DNA of 64,000 bases from Paraburkholderia diazotrophica (GTDB taxonomy: Bacteria > Pseudomonadota > Gammaproteobacteria > Burkholderiales > Burkholderiaceae). The stretch is taken from assembly GCF_900108945.1 (NCBI RefSeq), contig NZ_FNYE01000014.1, forward strand, positions 124,001-188,000, given 5' to 3'. The notes under the pieces were generated by a model, which worked only from the letters and a program-made list of their open reading frames with translations, made no database searches and was not told where the DNA came from. Below are positions 16,617-26,272 of the stretch, in pieces. Both the position numbers and the translations under genes were made by a program. Every line of letters begins with the position of its first letter. Position 1 is the first letter of the stretch.

Positions 16617-17627
16617 TCAGGCCGTCTGCGCCGCGCGCGTCGCGTTGGCCTCGACGGCTTGCAGCAGTTGCGCCGCCGCTGAAATTGCGATGATTTCCGG
16701 CGACTTGTCGATGATGCCGTCCACGCCGAGCGGGCACTTCATTCGCGCGACGAGCGCAGGGTCGAAGCCGCGCGCGGCGAGCCGGTGCTCGAACTGCTTG
16801 CGCTTCGTGTGCGAGCCGATCATGCCGAAGAACGCGAAGTCGCCGCGCCGCAGGATGCGCTCGGCGAGATCGAGGTCGCGTGCATGGTTGTGCGTCATCA
16901 CGATGAAGTACGTGTTGGGCGCGGCCTTGTCGACGGCTTCGTCGGGCGCGTCGTTCGCGTCGATGGTCACGTTCGGCGCACCTAGCGTGTCGGGCGGCGG
17001 GAACTGCGCGTCGCGTTCGTCGACCCAGCGCACATGGCAGGGCAGCGTCGCGAGCACGCGCACGAGCGCCGCGCCCACGTGCCCTGCGCCGAACAGCACG
17101 ACGGGGAAATCGCGCGGCGCGATGGTTTCGGTGAGCAGCGCGCTGCTGTCGTCGAAACCCGCGCCGTCCCACAGCAGGCAATCGGCGCTTTCGACGCCCG
17201 GCTCCGGATCGGACAGCATCACGGCATCGGGCGCGGGCCCGAATGATACGCTACGCACCACCGATTGGCCCGCCGCGACGCGCTTCGCCAGCGACGTGAC
17301 CCAGCCCAGGTCACCGATATCGAGCCGCTCGAATGCGAGCACGACGGCACCGCCGCAGCACTGGCCGAGGCTCGGGCCGAGCGCGAAACGCTCGAGCCGC
17401 CGCATGTTCGGCGTGCGCATGCCGTCGCGCAGCACCTGGCGCGCGCCTTCGATCGCTTTCCATTCGAGGTGTCCGCCGCCGATCGTGTGACGCGCCGAGT
17501 CACGCGTGACGATCATCTTCGTGCCGGCGTCGCGCGGCGCCGAGCCTTCGGCGCGGGCGACCGTCACGAGCACGACGGCGTCGCCGTGCGCGAGCAGTTG
17601 TTGCAGATCGGTGAGCCAGGCGTGCAT
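16617..17627 (-). CDS. xdhC: Xanthine dehydrogenase accessory protein XdhC
   Basis: A 336-aa chaperone that binds molybdenum cofactor, promotes its sulfuration and hands it to the XdhB subunit. It shows the N-terminal XdhC/CoxI domain (VTVARAEGSAPRDAGTKM, then HTIGGGHLEW) and a C-terminal Rossmann domain (PVVLFGAGHVGAALVRVL). The start at 17627 (MHAWLTDL) was chosen because GGAG sits nine bases upstream; an ATG 15 bases earlier lacks a ribosome site. It lies about 100 bp downstream of xdhB and upstream of the deaminase gene in the same operon. Confidence 0.92.
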   Translation of the reverse strand: MHAWLTDLQQLLAHGDAVVLVTVARAEGSAPRDAGTKMIVTRDSARHTIGGGHLEWKAIEGARQVLRDGMRTPNMRRLERFALGPSLGQCCGGAVVLAFERLDIGDLGWVTSLAKRVAAGQSVVRSVSFGPAPDAVMLSDPEPGVESADCLLWDGAGFDDSSALLTETIAPRDFPVVLFGAGHVGAALVRVLATLPCHVRWVDERDAQFPPPDTLGAPNVTIDANDAPDEAVDKAAPNTYFIVMTHNHARDLDLAERILRRGDFAFFGMIGSHTKRKQFEHRLAARGFDPALVARMKCPLGVDGIIDKSPEIIAISAAAQLLQAVEANATRAAQTA

Positions 17628-17728
17628 CCGGCAGTTCTCCATGCGAGGCCGCGCGGGATGGCCGCGCAGCCGGTTGATCTCGTGCGCCTCGCGGTCGTGT
17701 CGCGCGGCACTTTATTTCGGCGCATTCG

Positions 17729-20158
17729 CTAGGCCGTCGTGCCCGCGCCGGCGGGCGCAGTCTCTGGTGATTTTGGACTGGCCGTCGTGGCAATCGTTGC
17801 GGCGGGCTTCAGCGCGTCGATTGCATCGAGAATCGCTTCGGGCGTCGCGGGCGCGCGCAACGCGGGCGCATGCGCGGCATCGGGCGCCGTCGCGGCGACG
17901 GCATCGCGGATCGCGAGAAACACCGAGAACGGCAGCAGCAGCGGCGGCTCGCCGACGGCCTTCGAGCGGAACACGGTCGGCTCGGCGTTCACGTTGCGAT
18001 ACAGCTTCACGTTGAACGCGGCAGGCGTATCGCTGACGGCGGGAATCTTGTACGTCGAAGGCGCATGTGTCATCAGGCGGCCATCGCGATTCCACCAGAG
18101 CTCTTCCGTCGTGAGCCAGCCCATGCCCTGAATGAATGCGCCTTCGACCTGGCCGAGATCGATGCCCGGGTTGATCGACTGGCCGGCGTCGTGCAACGCG
18201 TCGACGCGCACGAGCTTCCACTCGCCCGTCAGCGTGTCGATCACGACTTCGGAGACGGCCGCGCCATACGCGAAGTAGTAGAACGGATGGCCCGTCAGCG
18301 TCTTCGCGTCCCAGTGAACTTTGGGCGTCGCATAGAAGCCATCGGACCACAACTGCACGCGCGCGAGATACGCCGCGCCGACCAGTTGCGCGAACGGCAT
18401 CGATGCGCCATTCGCGTGCACTGCGCCGTTCGCGAACGTCACGTCTTCCGCGCCGCCGCCGAGTTCTTTCGCGGCCAGCGCGGCAAGCCTTTCGCGGATC
18501 GTGCGCGCGGCGGCTTCGGCGGCCTTGCCGTTCAGGTCGCTGCCCGTCGATGCAGCCGTCGCCGACGTGTTCGCCACTTTCGATGTATCGGCGGCCGTCA
18601 CGCGCACGCGCGTAAGCGGCAGGCCGAATTCGTTCGCGACGACTTGCGCAACCTTCGTGTTGAGGCCCTGGCCCATTTCGGTGCCGCCGTGATTCACGAG
18701 CACCGAGCCGTCCTTGTAGACGTGCACGAGCGCGCCCGCCTGATTCAGAAACGGCACGTTGAACGAGATGCCGAACTTCACGGGCGTATAGGCGATGCCG
18801 CGCTTGAGAACAGGACTCGTCGCGTTGAATGCGGCGATCGCGTCGCGCCTCGCGTGATAGTCGCTCGATTCGATGAGGTCATCCGTCAGCGGCGCGATGA
18901 TGTTGTCTTCGACGGTCTGTCCATACGGCGTGACGTTGCGCTCGCCGATGCCGTAGAAATTCGCGCGGCGCACGTCCAGCGGATCGCGCTTCAGTTCGCG
19001 CGCGATGCCGTCCATCATCACTTCCATCACGAGCGCGCCCTGTGGCCCGCCGAAGCCGCGAAACGCGGTGTTCGACTGCGTGTTCGTCTTGCACGGCAGC
19101 GCGACGATCTCGACGTCCGACAGGTAATACGCGTTGTCGAAGTGGCAGACGGCGCGTGTCGCGACAGCGCCGGAGAGGTCCGCCGAAAAGCCCGCGCGCA
19201 GCGCGATCTCGACGCGCGCGCCGAGAATGCGGCCGTCGTCGTCGAAGCCGGCTTCGTACTCGTAGACGGCATCGTGACGCTTGCCGGTGATCATGAAGTC
19301 GTCGTCGCGATCGGCGCGCAGCTTGATCGGGCGGCGCAACCGATGCGCGGCGAGCGACGCCGCGCACGCAAACAGCGCCGATTGCGATTCCTTGCCGCCG
19401 AAGCCGCCGCCCATCCGACGGCATTCGCACACGACGTTATGCGTCGGCCAGCCGAGCATATGCGCGACGACGTGCTGCATCTCGCTCGGATGCTGCGTCG
19501 AGCTATAGACGAGCATGCCGTCCATTTCCTTCGGCACGGCATACGCGACCTGGCCTTCCAGATAGAACTGCTCCTGCCCGCCGACTTCATACGTGCCCGC
19601 GATCCGGTGCGGCGCGCCGGCGATTTTTTCGGCGGGCGCGCCGCGCTTCAGATGCAACGGCGGCAGCACGTACTGCTTCTTCGCTTTCGCTTCGGTGGCG
19701 GTGAGCACGGCTTCGAGCGGCTCGTAGCGCACGACGTCGTCGCTCTTCGCAAGCGCCGCCGCGCGCCGCGCGAGTTCATGGCTCTGCGCGACGACGATAA
19801 AGACGGGCTGCCCGAGATACAGCACTTCGCCGTCCGCGAGAATCGGATCGTCGTGCAGCACGGGGCCGCAGTTGTTCTCGCCGGGGATGTCGTCGGCCGT
19901 CAGCACGGCGACGACGCCTGGCGCCGCGCGCACCGCATCGAGATCGAGCGACACGATGCGCGCATGCGCGTGCCGCGACAGGCCGAGCGCCGCGTGCAGC
20001 GTCTGTTGAAGCTCGGGGATGTCATCGGTGTAGGTCGCTTCGCCGCTCACGTGCAGCGCCGCCGATTCATGCGGCAACGGCACGCCGATCGCCGCTTGCG
20101 TCGTCTGATCTTCGGATGACGCGGCCTGATGGATGAAGGCATCCGTCTGCTTGTTCAT
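17729..20158 (-). CDS. xdhB: Xanthine dehydrogenase, molybdopterin-binding large subunit
   Basis: Catalytic subunit (809 aa) that hydroxylates hypoxanthine and xanthine. Visible are the small a/b hammerhead domain at the N-terminus, the moco-domain motifs GGGFGGKE and FRGFGGPQ, HGGTEMGQGLNTK, and the C-terminal base Glu (about 737, KAVGEPP). ATG at 20158 overlaps the xdhA stop. The frame is open far upstream through xdhA, but that part is a shadow frame. The last 30 residues are Ala/Pro/Thr-rich and probably disordered. It works with XdhA (iron-sulfur and FAD) and XdhC. Confidence 0.95.
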   Translation of the reverse strand: MNKQTDAFIHQAASSEDQTTQAAIGVPLPHESAALHVSGEATYTDDIPELQQTLHAALGLSRHAHARIVSLDLDAVRAAPGVVAVLTADDIPGENNCGPVLHDDPILADGEVLYLGQPVFIVVAQSHELARRAAALAKSDDVVRYEPLEAVLTATEAKAKKQYVLPPLHLKRGAPAEKIAGAPHRIAGTYEVGGQEQFYLEGQVAYAVPKEMDGMLVYSSTQHPSEMQHVVAHMLGWPTHNVVCECRRMGGGFGGKESQSALFACAASLAAHRLRRPIKLRADRDDDFMITGKRHDAVYEYEAGFDDDGRILGARVEIALRAGFSADLSGAVATRAVCHFDNAYYLSDVEIVALPCKTNTQSNTAFRGFGGPQGALVMEVMMDGIARELKRDPLDVRRANFYGIGERNVTPYGQTVEDNIIAPLTDDLIESSDYHARRDAIAAFNATSPVLKRGIAYTPVKFGISFNVPFLNQAGALVHVYKDGSVLVNHGGTEMGQGLNTKVAQVVANEFGLPLTRVRVTAADTSKVANTSATAASTGSDLNGKAAEAAARTIRERLAALAAKELGGGAEDVTFANGAVHANGASMPFAQLVGAAYLARVQLWSDGFYATPKVHWDAKTLTGHPFYYFAYGAAVSEVVIDTLTGEWKLVRVDALHDAGQSINPGIDLGQVEGAFIQGMGWLTTEELWWNRDGRLMTHAPSTYKIPAVSDTPAAFNVKLYRNVNAEPTVFRSKAVGEPPLLLPFSVFLAIRDAVAATAPDAAHAPALRAPATPEAILDAIDALKPAATIATTASPKSPETAPAGAGTTA

Positions 20159-21705
20159 GACGTCGGCTCCTGCGCGGGCGCGGCCTGACTCGCGCCTGCA
20201 TCGAATGCGAATGCGTTGACGTCGCGGAGCGCGAGCGGGGCGGCGTCGCGCGTTTCCAGATGGAAGCGCCATAGCAGATTGCACGCGATCTTCAGCCGGT
20301 ACGCGGCCGACGCACGCATGTCGGTGAGCGGCTGATAGTCGGCGGCGAGCGCGTCCATCGCGCGTTGTGCCGTCGCTTCGTCCCACGGCGCGCCGTTGAG
20401 CGCGGCTTCGGCATGCGGCGCACGCTTCGGCGTGGCAGCCATTCCGCCGAATGCGACGCGCGCATCGGCGATCGTGCCGTCCTCGACGATGCGCAGGGCG
20501 AACGCGGCGCACACGGCCGAGATGTCCTGATCGTAGCGCTTCGAGACCTTGTAGGTCCGAAAGCGCAGATCCGGTGCGGGACGCGGCACGCGGATCGCGG
20601 CGACGAATTCGCCCGGCTCCAGTGCCGTCTTCTGATAGCCGACGTAGAACGCATCGAGCGGCAGCGTGCGCGTCTTTTGCTCGCGCTGCAGCACGACGAG
20701 CGCGTTGAGCGCGATCAGCGCCGGCATCGAGTCGCCGATGGGCGAACCGTTCGCGACATTGCCGCCGAGCGTGCCCGCATTGCGGATCGGCAGCGACGCG
20801 AAGCGTGTCCACAGTTCGGCGAGCTCGGGGTAGTCGGCCGTCAACGCGGCATAGGCGTCTTCGAGGGATGCGGCTGCGCCGATCGTCAGCGTCTGCGCAT
20901 CGCGCTCGATCGTCTTCAGTTCGGCGACGTTGCCGATGTAGAGGATGTCGCCCAGGTCGCGGAACTGCTTCGTGACCCACAGGCCGACGTCGGTGCTGCC
21001 TGCGAGCAGCCGTGCGTGCGGATGCCGCGCGCGCAGCGTGGCGAAGCCGTCGAGCGTGACGGGGGCGTAGAAGGTCGGCGAGCCGAACGAAGCGCCGCGC
21101 GTGTCGGGCGCGGTGTATTCGAACGTCGCTTCGCGCTGGATCGAACGAAGCGCGTTGACGACAGCGGCGCGGTCAAGCGCGACGCGCGGGTACTGCTGCT
21201 CGTCGAACATCTTCTGCGCCGCTTCGACGATCGGCCGGTAGCCGGTGCAGCGGCATAGATTGCCGGAAAGCGCAGTGTTGATCTCGTCGCGGGTGGGCAG
21301 GCCCGCGCCCACGGGCTGGTTTTCATACAGCGCCCACATCGACATCACGAAGCCGGGCGTGCAGAACCCGCACTGCGAGCCGTGGCAATCGACCATCGCC
21401 TGCTGGACAGGGTGCAGCGCGCCGTTCGCGGAGCGCAGGTCTTCGACGGTGAAGAGTGCACGGCCGTCGAGCGTGGGAAGAAACTGGATGCACGCGTTGA
21501 CGGCCTTGAGCGAAAGCTCGCCGTGCGCATCGGCTTCACCGACGACGACGGTGCAAGCGCCGCAATCGCCTTCCGCGCAGCCTTCCTTGGTTCCCGTGCA
21601 ATGCAGGTCGTCGCGCAGATGCTGGAGCACGGTGCGCGAGGCGGGGACGTCGGCAACTTCGTGGACGGTCCCCTGGTGATAGAAACGGATGGTTTGCGTT
21701 GTCAC
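20155..21705 (-). CDS. xdhA: Xanthine dehydrogenase, FAD and [2Fe-2S] small subunit
   Basis: Electron-transfer subunit (516 aa from the chosen start). The N-terminal ferredoxin-like domain has the Cys pattern CTGTKEGCAEGDCGAC, and the second [2Fe-2S] domain has CGFCTP and CRCTGY. A FAD domain follows (LLAGSTDVGLWVTKQ, NAGTLGGNVANGSP) with the CO-dehydrogenase-flavoprotein C-terminal domain. I prefer the GTG at 21705 (protein begins VTTQTIRF), preceded by AGGA at good spacing; an ATG at 21723 would add six residues. It is the first gene of the purine operon. Electrons pass from Moco in XdhB through the clusters to FAD and then NAD. Confidence 0.92.
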   Translation of the reverse strand: MTTQTIRFYHQGTVHEVADVPASRTVLQHLRDDLHCTGTKEGCAEGDCGACTVVVGEADAHGELSLKAVNACIQFLPTLDGRALFTVEDLRSANGALHPVQQAMVDCHGSQCGFCTPGFVMSMWALYENQPVGAGLPTRDEINTALSGNLCRCTGYRPIVEAAQKMFDEQQYPRVALDRAAVVNALRSIQREATFEYTAPDTRGASFGSPTFYAPVTLDGFATLRARHPHARLLAGSTDVGLWVTKQFRDLGDILYIGNVAELKTIERDAQTLTIGAAASLEDAYAALTADYPELAELWTRFASLPIRNAGTLGGNVANGSPIGDSMPALIALNALVVLQREQKTRTLPLDAFYVGYQKTALEPGEFVAAIRVPRPAPDLRFRTYKVSKRYDQDISAVCAAFALRIVEDGTIADARVAFGGMAATPKRAPHAEAALNGAPWDEATAQRAMDALAADYQPLTDMRASAAYRLKIACNLLWRFHLETRDAAPLALRDVNAFAFDAGASQAAPAQEPTS

Positions 21706-22133
21706 GGCGAATCCTGAAGACATTGCGGACCAGGCGCGCGTTACGCATGGGGTCGCGCCGCAGCGGGCCTCGCGCACGTAGATCGCCATCCATGACCGAA
21801 CATAACACCACTTTGTCCCAAAAATATTTCCCGGCGCGAATGGGGGTTATTCGGGAGCGGTCATGAGGGGCGCAGGTTGGTGGCCGCGAGCGGAGCTCGG
21901 GCGCACTGAAAAAGGGCGCGAAGCCTTATGGCGTGCGGCTTTGCGCGTTTCGCGAGCGGCGGACAGGGGATCAGGCGATGCGCTCGCGGCTGGCCAGGTG
22001 TTTACGCCGAAGCTGAAGCCGGAGCCGGGCCGTCGCGCCGCTGGGAGCAACGGCAACGCGGACGGCCCCGCGCGGCGGATCAGCAAGGGAGCGCGTTGCG
22101 CCGGAAAGGCTTTCCCGGCGCAGTCCAGCGGAA
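21706..22133. other. 428-bp intergenic region, possible repeat family
   Basis: This gap between xdhA and dsbB (both minus strand) should contain the purine-operon promoter near 21,730-21,850. From about 21,860 to 22,130 both strands are open at once in several frames (Arg/Ala/Gly-rich on one strand, Pro/Ser/Ala-rich on the other), with no ribosome site or recognisable domain. I recall similar translated segments in other Burkholderia intergenic regions, which would fit a dispersed non-coding repeat. No gene is called here. Confidence 0.4.
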
Positions 22134-22640
22134 TCAGCGTGCCCGCCGGTTCCGCCACAGGCTTATGGCGAGCGCCAGAAACGCGACGACAAACCCAACC
22201 AGCGACCATTGCGGCAGCGAGAGACCAAGAATCGGCGGATAGAGCGTCTCGCACAGCCCGGCGACCTTGAACAGACTCGGCAGCCAATGCGCGGGAGGCA
22301 GTCCGTCGACGATCGGCTGCAGCGCATCGAACCCGCAGCTGAAGTTCGGGTGCGACTGCACATACACATGCCGCACGGCCGTCGACAAGCCCCCGAGCGC
22401 GGAGAGCAGCGCCAGCACTTCGAGCGCACGCACGCCGCGCCATCCGCGCATCGTTGCGCCGATAAAAGCGAACACGGCGATCAGCAGATAGAAATACCGC
22501 TGGATGATGCACAGCGGACAAGGGTCTTGATGCTCGACGAACTGGAGGTAAAGCGCCCCGCCGACGAGCGCGACGCAGACGAGCCCGAGCAGAACGAGGA
22601 GATTGCGCTCGCGGCGCAGCGTGACGTTATCGTTGACCAT
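22134..22640 (-). CDS. dsbB: Disulfide bond formation protein B
   Basis: An inner-membrane quinone reductase that reoxidises DsbA. At 168 aa with four TM helices it has the usual DsbB size. The first periplasmic loop holds the redox pair CPLC (residues about 41-44); the second has Cys in NFSCGFD and in VAGLCETL, completing the two pairs. The C-terminus is short and basic (WRNRRAR). It stands alone on the minus strand, between the xdh operon and an amidase gene. Confidence 0.93.
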   Translation of the reverse strand: MVNDNVTLRRERNLLVLLGLVCVALVGGALYLQFVEHQDPCPLCIIQRYFYLLIAVFAFIGATMRGWRGVRALEVLALLSALGGLSTAVRHVYVQSHPNFSCGFDALQPIVDGLPPAHWLPSLFKVAGLCETLYPPILGLSLPQWSLVGFVVAFLALAISLWRNRRAR

Positions 22641-22748
22641 AATCCTTATAGCGGTTGAGATTCCGAACAGGCGTCGCGCGATTCTAGCCGAAGGCCGTGG
22701 CGCTTGCCGGTGGGCAAAAACTTTGCGATGAGCCGTCGCGAGCAGCCG

Positions 22749-24149
22749 TCAGCGGATCGTGTTCAATACCGCTTCGACGGCCCGTCCTATTCCCAGCAGC
22801 GCATCGTCCGCGTGCGGCGCGGCGGCCAGCATCAGCCCGACGGGCGCATCGCCGCGCGGATGGCAGGGCAGCGACAACGCGCACGCATCAAGGAAATTGA
22901 ACGCGCTCGGATTGCGCAGCACCAGACCGTTGGCGCGGAAAAACGCGTCGTCATCATCGACGAGTCCGGCGACGCGCGGCGGCATGATGGGCGTCGTCGG
23001 CGCGACGATGGCATCGAAGCGCTGCCACATCGTGCGCGCCTCGGCGAGCACGGCGGCGCGTTCCGCGAGCAGGTCGAGATAGTCGGCGGCCGTCGCCGGC
23101 TCGCCCTTCAGGATGCGCACGAGCACGCGCGGATCGTAGTCGCCGCGATGCGCCTCGAGCAACGGCCTGTGCCACGCATACGCCTCGATCGGCGAAAAGC
23201 CGAAGCGGTTGATTTCCGCGAGACGGTCGAGCGGCGCAAAGCGCACGTCGCTGACGATGGCGCCCGCCGCTTCCAGGTGCTTCAGCGCGGCGTCGTAGGC
23301 CTGCGCGACTTCCGGCTCGATGTCGTCCGTCACGTAGTGATTCAGCACGCCGAGCCGCATGCCTTCGATCGGCCGCGCGGCCGGGACGACGGGCTCCAGT
23401 CCCGCGAGAATCCGGTCGACGAGCGCGCAGCACGCGACCGTCGTGCCGATCGGACCAAACGCATCGAGCGTCGGCGAGAGCGGCACGCCGCCTTGCTTCG
23501 GCACGCGGTCGGCGGTCGGCTTGAAGCCCGTCAGGCCGCACAGCGCGGCGGGGATGCGCAGTGAGCCGCCCGTGTCGCTGCCGAGCGCGACGGCCGCCAT
23601 GCCGTCCGCCACCGACGCGGCCGCGCCCGACGACGATCCGCCCGACACCCGCTCGTCGCCTTTCACGCCGCGCCGGTACGGCGACAGCGGATTGCCGTAG
23701 TGCGGATTCAGCCCGAGGCCGGAAAACGCGAACTCGCTCATGTTCGTGCGGCCGACGATCACGGCGCCCGCGCGTTTGAGCCGCGCGACAGCGGGCGCAT
23801 CCGACGCGGCGGGCGCAGCGCCCGCCAATGCCGTCGAGCCGGCGCGCGTCACCTGGCCTTCGATGTCGAACAGGTCCTTCACCGACACGGGAATGCCCGC
23901 CAGCGGCGACAGCACAGTGCCGGCGGCGCGCAGGCGGTCGTGTGCATCGGCTGTCGCGCGGGCGTTGTCGGCGTCGACGTGCATGAAGACAGTCGAGCCC
24001 TGGCCGGCGGGATCGGCGATCCGCTCGAGCGCGGCTTCGACGAGCGCGCGGCTCGTCGTGCGGCCGGCGGCGAGCTCGGCGCCAAGCTGGGCGAGCGGCG
24101 GGAAGGGCGTGAGATCGGTAGGCATGGCGGTAGGCATGGCAGTGGTCAT
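22749..24149 (-). CDS. Amidase-signature family amidohydrolase
   Basis: A 466-aa amidase-signature enzyme that hydrolyses an amide of unknown identity. The Ser-cisSer-Lys triad is visible: Lys91 (PVSVKDLFD), Ser172 (GGSSSGAA) and Ser196 (SDTGGSLRIP); the 24-residue gap between the two serines matches the family. Three in-frame ATGs (24149, 24137, 24125) arise from a 12-bp tandem repeat, so the true start could be any of them. It is more like general amidases (AtzE/indoleacetamide hydrolase group) than GatA, and no gatB or gatC is nearby. The substrate is undetermined. Confidence 0.85.
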   Translation of the reverse strand: MTTAMPTAMPTDLTPFPPLAQLGAELAAGRTTSRALVEAALERIADPAGQGSTVFMHVDADNARATADAHDRLRAAGTVLSPLAGIPVSVKDLFDIEGQVTRAGSTALAGAAPAASDAPAVARLKRAGAVIVGRTNMSEFAFSGLGLNPHYGNPLSPYRRGVKGDERVSGGSSSGAAASVADGMAAVALGSDTGGSLRIPAALCGLTGFKPTADRVPKQGGVPLSPTLDAFGPIGTTVACCALVDRILAGLEPVVPAARPIEGMRLGVLNHYVTDDIEPEVAQAYDAALKHLEAAGAIVSDVRFAPLDRLAEINRFGFSPIEAYAWHRPLLEAHRGDYDPRVLVRILKGEPATAADYLDLLAERAAVLAEARTMWQRFDAIVAPTTPIMPPRVAGLVDDDDAFFRANGLVLRNPSAFNFLDACALSLPCHPRGDAPVGLMLAAAPHADDALLGIGRAVEAVLNTIR

Positions 24150-24152
24150 GGC
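24117..24152. repeat. 12-bp tandem repeat at amidase N-terminus
   Basis: Two exact copies of a 12-mer (24117-24128 and 24129-24140) plus a third, diverged copy (24141-24152) encode the MPTA/MPTD and MTTA start of the amidase. Each copy carries an in-frame start codon. Confidence 0.7.
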
Positions 24153-24322
24153 GTGAGCGCGGCCGATACGGTCGACGATGGCTGGGAATCGTATTGTGAC
24201 GCCTCATGCGGGACACGCGCCAATCGCGCGCGATTGCACTCCTTCGCGCTTCGCCACAATGGGTTTTCACCGTTCGTGCGGTACCATCGCGCTCTGTATT
24301 ACTTTTTGTAAGGAAGGGCGCC

Positions 24323-26080
24323 ATGCACCACGGAATCGGCTTCATTCAGGATCTGGCAGTCGTGATGGCGCTCGCGGGCGTCGTCACCGTGCTGTTCCAT
24401 CGCCTGAAGCAGCCGGTGGTGCTCGGCTATATCGCGGCGGGTGTGATCATCGGGCCGTACACACCGCCGTTTCAGCTAATCCACGACGAACAGACGATCA
24501 AGACGCTCGGCGAGCTCGGCGTCGTGTTCCTGATGTTCTCGCTGGGGCTCGAATTCAGCCTGCGCAAGCTGCTCAAGGTCGGCGCGACAGCCATCGTGGC
24601 GGCGCTGTCGGAGATCGTGCTGATGCTGTGGATCGGCTACGAGATCGGCAGCGCGTTCGGCTGGAGCCCGATGGATTCGCTGTTTCTCGGCGCGATTCTC
24701 GCGATTTCGTCGACGACGATTATCGTCAAGGCGCTCGCCGACCTCGGCCTGAAGCGCGAGAATTTCGCGCAGCTGGTGTTCGGCATTCTGATCGTCGAGG
24801 ACATTCTCGGCATCGCGATGCTCGTGCTGCTGTCGGGCATCGCGCAGACGGGCGAACTTTCCGCGGGCATCGCGCTCGTCACGCTCGGCAAGCTGCTGCT
24901 GTTCATGACGGTGTCGCTGGTGGTCGGGATTCTCGTCGTGCCGCGCGCGCTCAACTACGTCGCGAAATCCCAGAGCGACGAGATGCTGCTCGTCTCCGTG
25001 CTGGGCTTCTGCTTCGCGTTCTGCCTGCTGGTCGTCAAGCTGGACTACAGCATCGCGCTCGGCGCGTTCCTGATCGGCGCGATCATGGCCGAGTCGCGCC
25101 ACCTGCACCGCATCGAGCATCTGATCGCGCCGCTGCGCGACACGTTTTCCGCAATCTTCTTCGTGACGATCGGGCTGATGCTGAACCCCGCCGTGCTGGT
25201 CGACTACGCATGGCCGATCGCGGTGATCACGATCGCGGTGATCGTCGGCAAGATCGTGTCGTGCGGCCTCGGCACTTTCCTGGCCGGCAAGGACGGGCGC
25301 ACGGCGATGCGCGTCGGCATGACGGTGTCGCAGATCGGCGAGTTCTCGTTCATCATCGCGTCGCTCGGGCTCACGCTGAAGGTGACGAGCGCGTTTCTCT
25401 ATCCGATCGCCGTCGCCGTGTCCGCGCTGACGACGCTTTTCACGCCGTATCTGATCCGCGCCGCCGATCCCCTCACGCGGCGCCTGGGCCACGCGATGCC
25501 GCCCACCATCGCCAACGTGTTCGGCATGTACGGACAGTGGCTCGGCAGCCTGCGGCCGGCCTCGGGCGGGCCGACGGTGTTCGGCCTCACGCGGCGGATC
25601 ATTCTGCAGATCGCGGTCAATCTGGCGATCGTCGCGGCGATTTTTCTGGGCGCATCGTATGGCGCGCCTTACGGAAGCCGCTTCATCACAGAATGGTTGC
25701 CGTCGGAGCCAATACAGCGCGTGGTGCTGTGGAGCGCGGCGCTCGTCGTGTCGATGCCGTTTCTCGTCGCCGTTTACCGGAAGACCAAGTCGCTCGCGCT
25801 GCTGCTCGCCGAAATCAGCGTGCAGCCGGCGAAGGCAGGGCGGTTTACGAGCGCGATCCGTAACGCCATTTCGGATCTCGTGCCCGTCGTCTCGATGCTC
25901 GGCGTGTTCCTGCTGGTCTCGGCGCTGTCGAGCGCGATCCTGCCGCCGACGGGGCTGCTCGTCGCCGTGCTGCTGGTCGCCGCGCTGCTGCTGGCGGTGC
26001 TCTGGCGTTGGTGCGTGCGGATTCACGCGACGATGCAGATCGCGCTGCGCGAAACCTTCGACGAACAGCCGGACCCTTGA
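24323..26080 (+). CDS. CPA2 family monovalent cation:proton antiporter (KefB-like) without RCK domain
   Basis: An integral membrane antiporter of 585 aa. The N-terminal 390 residues form the Na+/H+ exchanger domain with about 12 TM helices; conserved segments are FHRLKQPVVLGYIAAGVIIGP, LGAILAISSTTIIVKAL, and DYSIALGAFLIGAIMAES. The remaining 190 residues hold more hydrophobic helices and a short acidic tail. No Rossmann-type TrkA-N/RCK motif is seen, unlike KefB/KefC. The start at 24323 follows AAGGAAGGG; an upstream in-frame ATG at 24206 is unlikely. It is probably K+ or Na+/H+ exchange, but the ion is not known. Confidence 0.87.
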   Translation: MHHGIGFIQDLAVVMALAGVVTVLFHRLKQPVVLGYIAAGVIIGPYTPPFQLIHDEQTIKTLGELGVVFLMFSLGLEFSLRKLLKVGATAIVAALSEIVLMLWIGYEIGSAFGWSPMDSLFLGAILAISSTTIIVKALADLGLKRENFAQLVFGILIVEDILGIAMLVLLSGIAQTGELSAGIALVTLGKLLLFMTVSLVVGILVVPRALNYVAKSQSDEMLLVSVLGFCFAFCLLVVKLDYSIALGAFLIGAIMAESRHLHRIEHLIAPLRDTFSAIFFVTIGLMLNPAVLVDYAWPIAVITIAVIVGKIVSCGLGTFLAGKDGRTAMRVGMTVSQIGEFSFIIASLGLTLKVTSAFLYPIAVAVSALTTLFTPYLIRAADPLTRRLGHAMPPTIANVFGMYGQWLGSLRPASGGPTVFGLTRRIILQIAVNLAIVAAIFLGASYGAPYGSRFITEWLPSEPIQRVVLWSAALVVSMPFLVAVYRKTKSLALLLAEISVQPAKAGRFTSAIRNAISDLVPVVSMLGVFLLVSALSSAILPPTGLLVAVLLVAALLLAVLWRWCVRIHATMQIALRETFDEQPDP

Positions 26081-26272
26081 TGGCAGAGCGTCGTCGAAGT
26101 GGCGCATGATGGCGTTGCGCGGATGCATCGGGGACGCGGTATCCGTTCGCACAACATTGCATGTTGTGACGCGATGTGACGAAATGTGTGCTGGTTTGCC
26201 CACCCACTGCGCGAGGCGGATAATCAATTATGTTTATTCGTTCGCGCGCCAGGACGCGTTTGGACCACAGTC

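Noticed and set aside
20159..20980. Long N-terminal extension of the xdhB frame
   Set aside because: It lies wholly over xdhA in another frame and has no XdhB homology; the start at 20158 overlaps the xdhA stop as expected.
21863..22270. Plus-strand open frame of 135 codons upstream of dsbB
   Set aside because: Overlaps the dsbB 3' end, lacks a ribosome site, and both strands are open; more likely non-coding.
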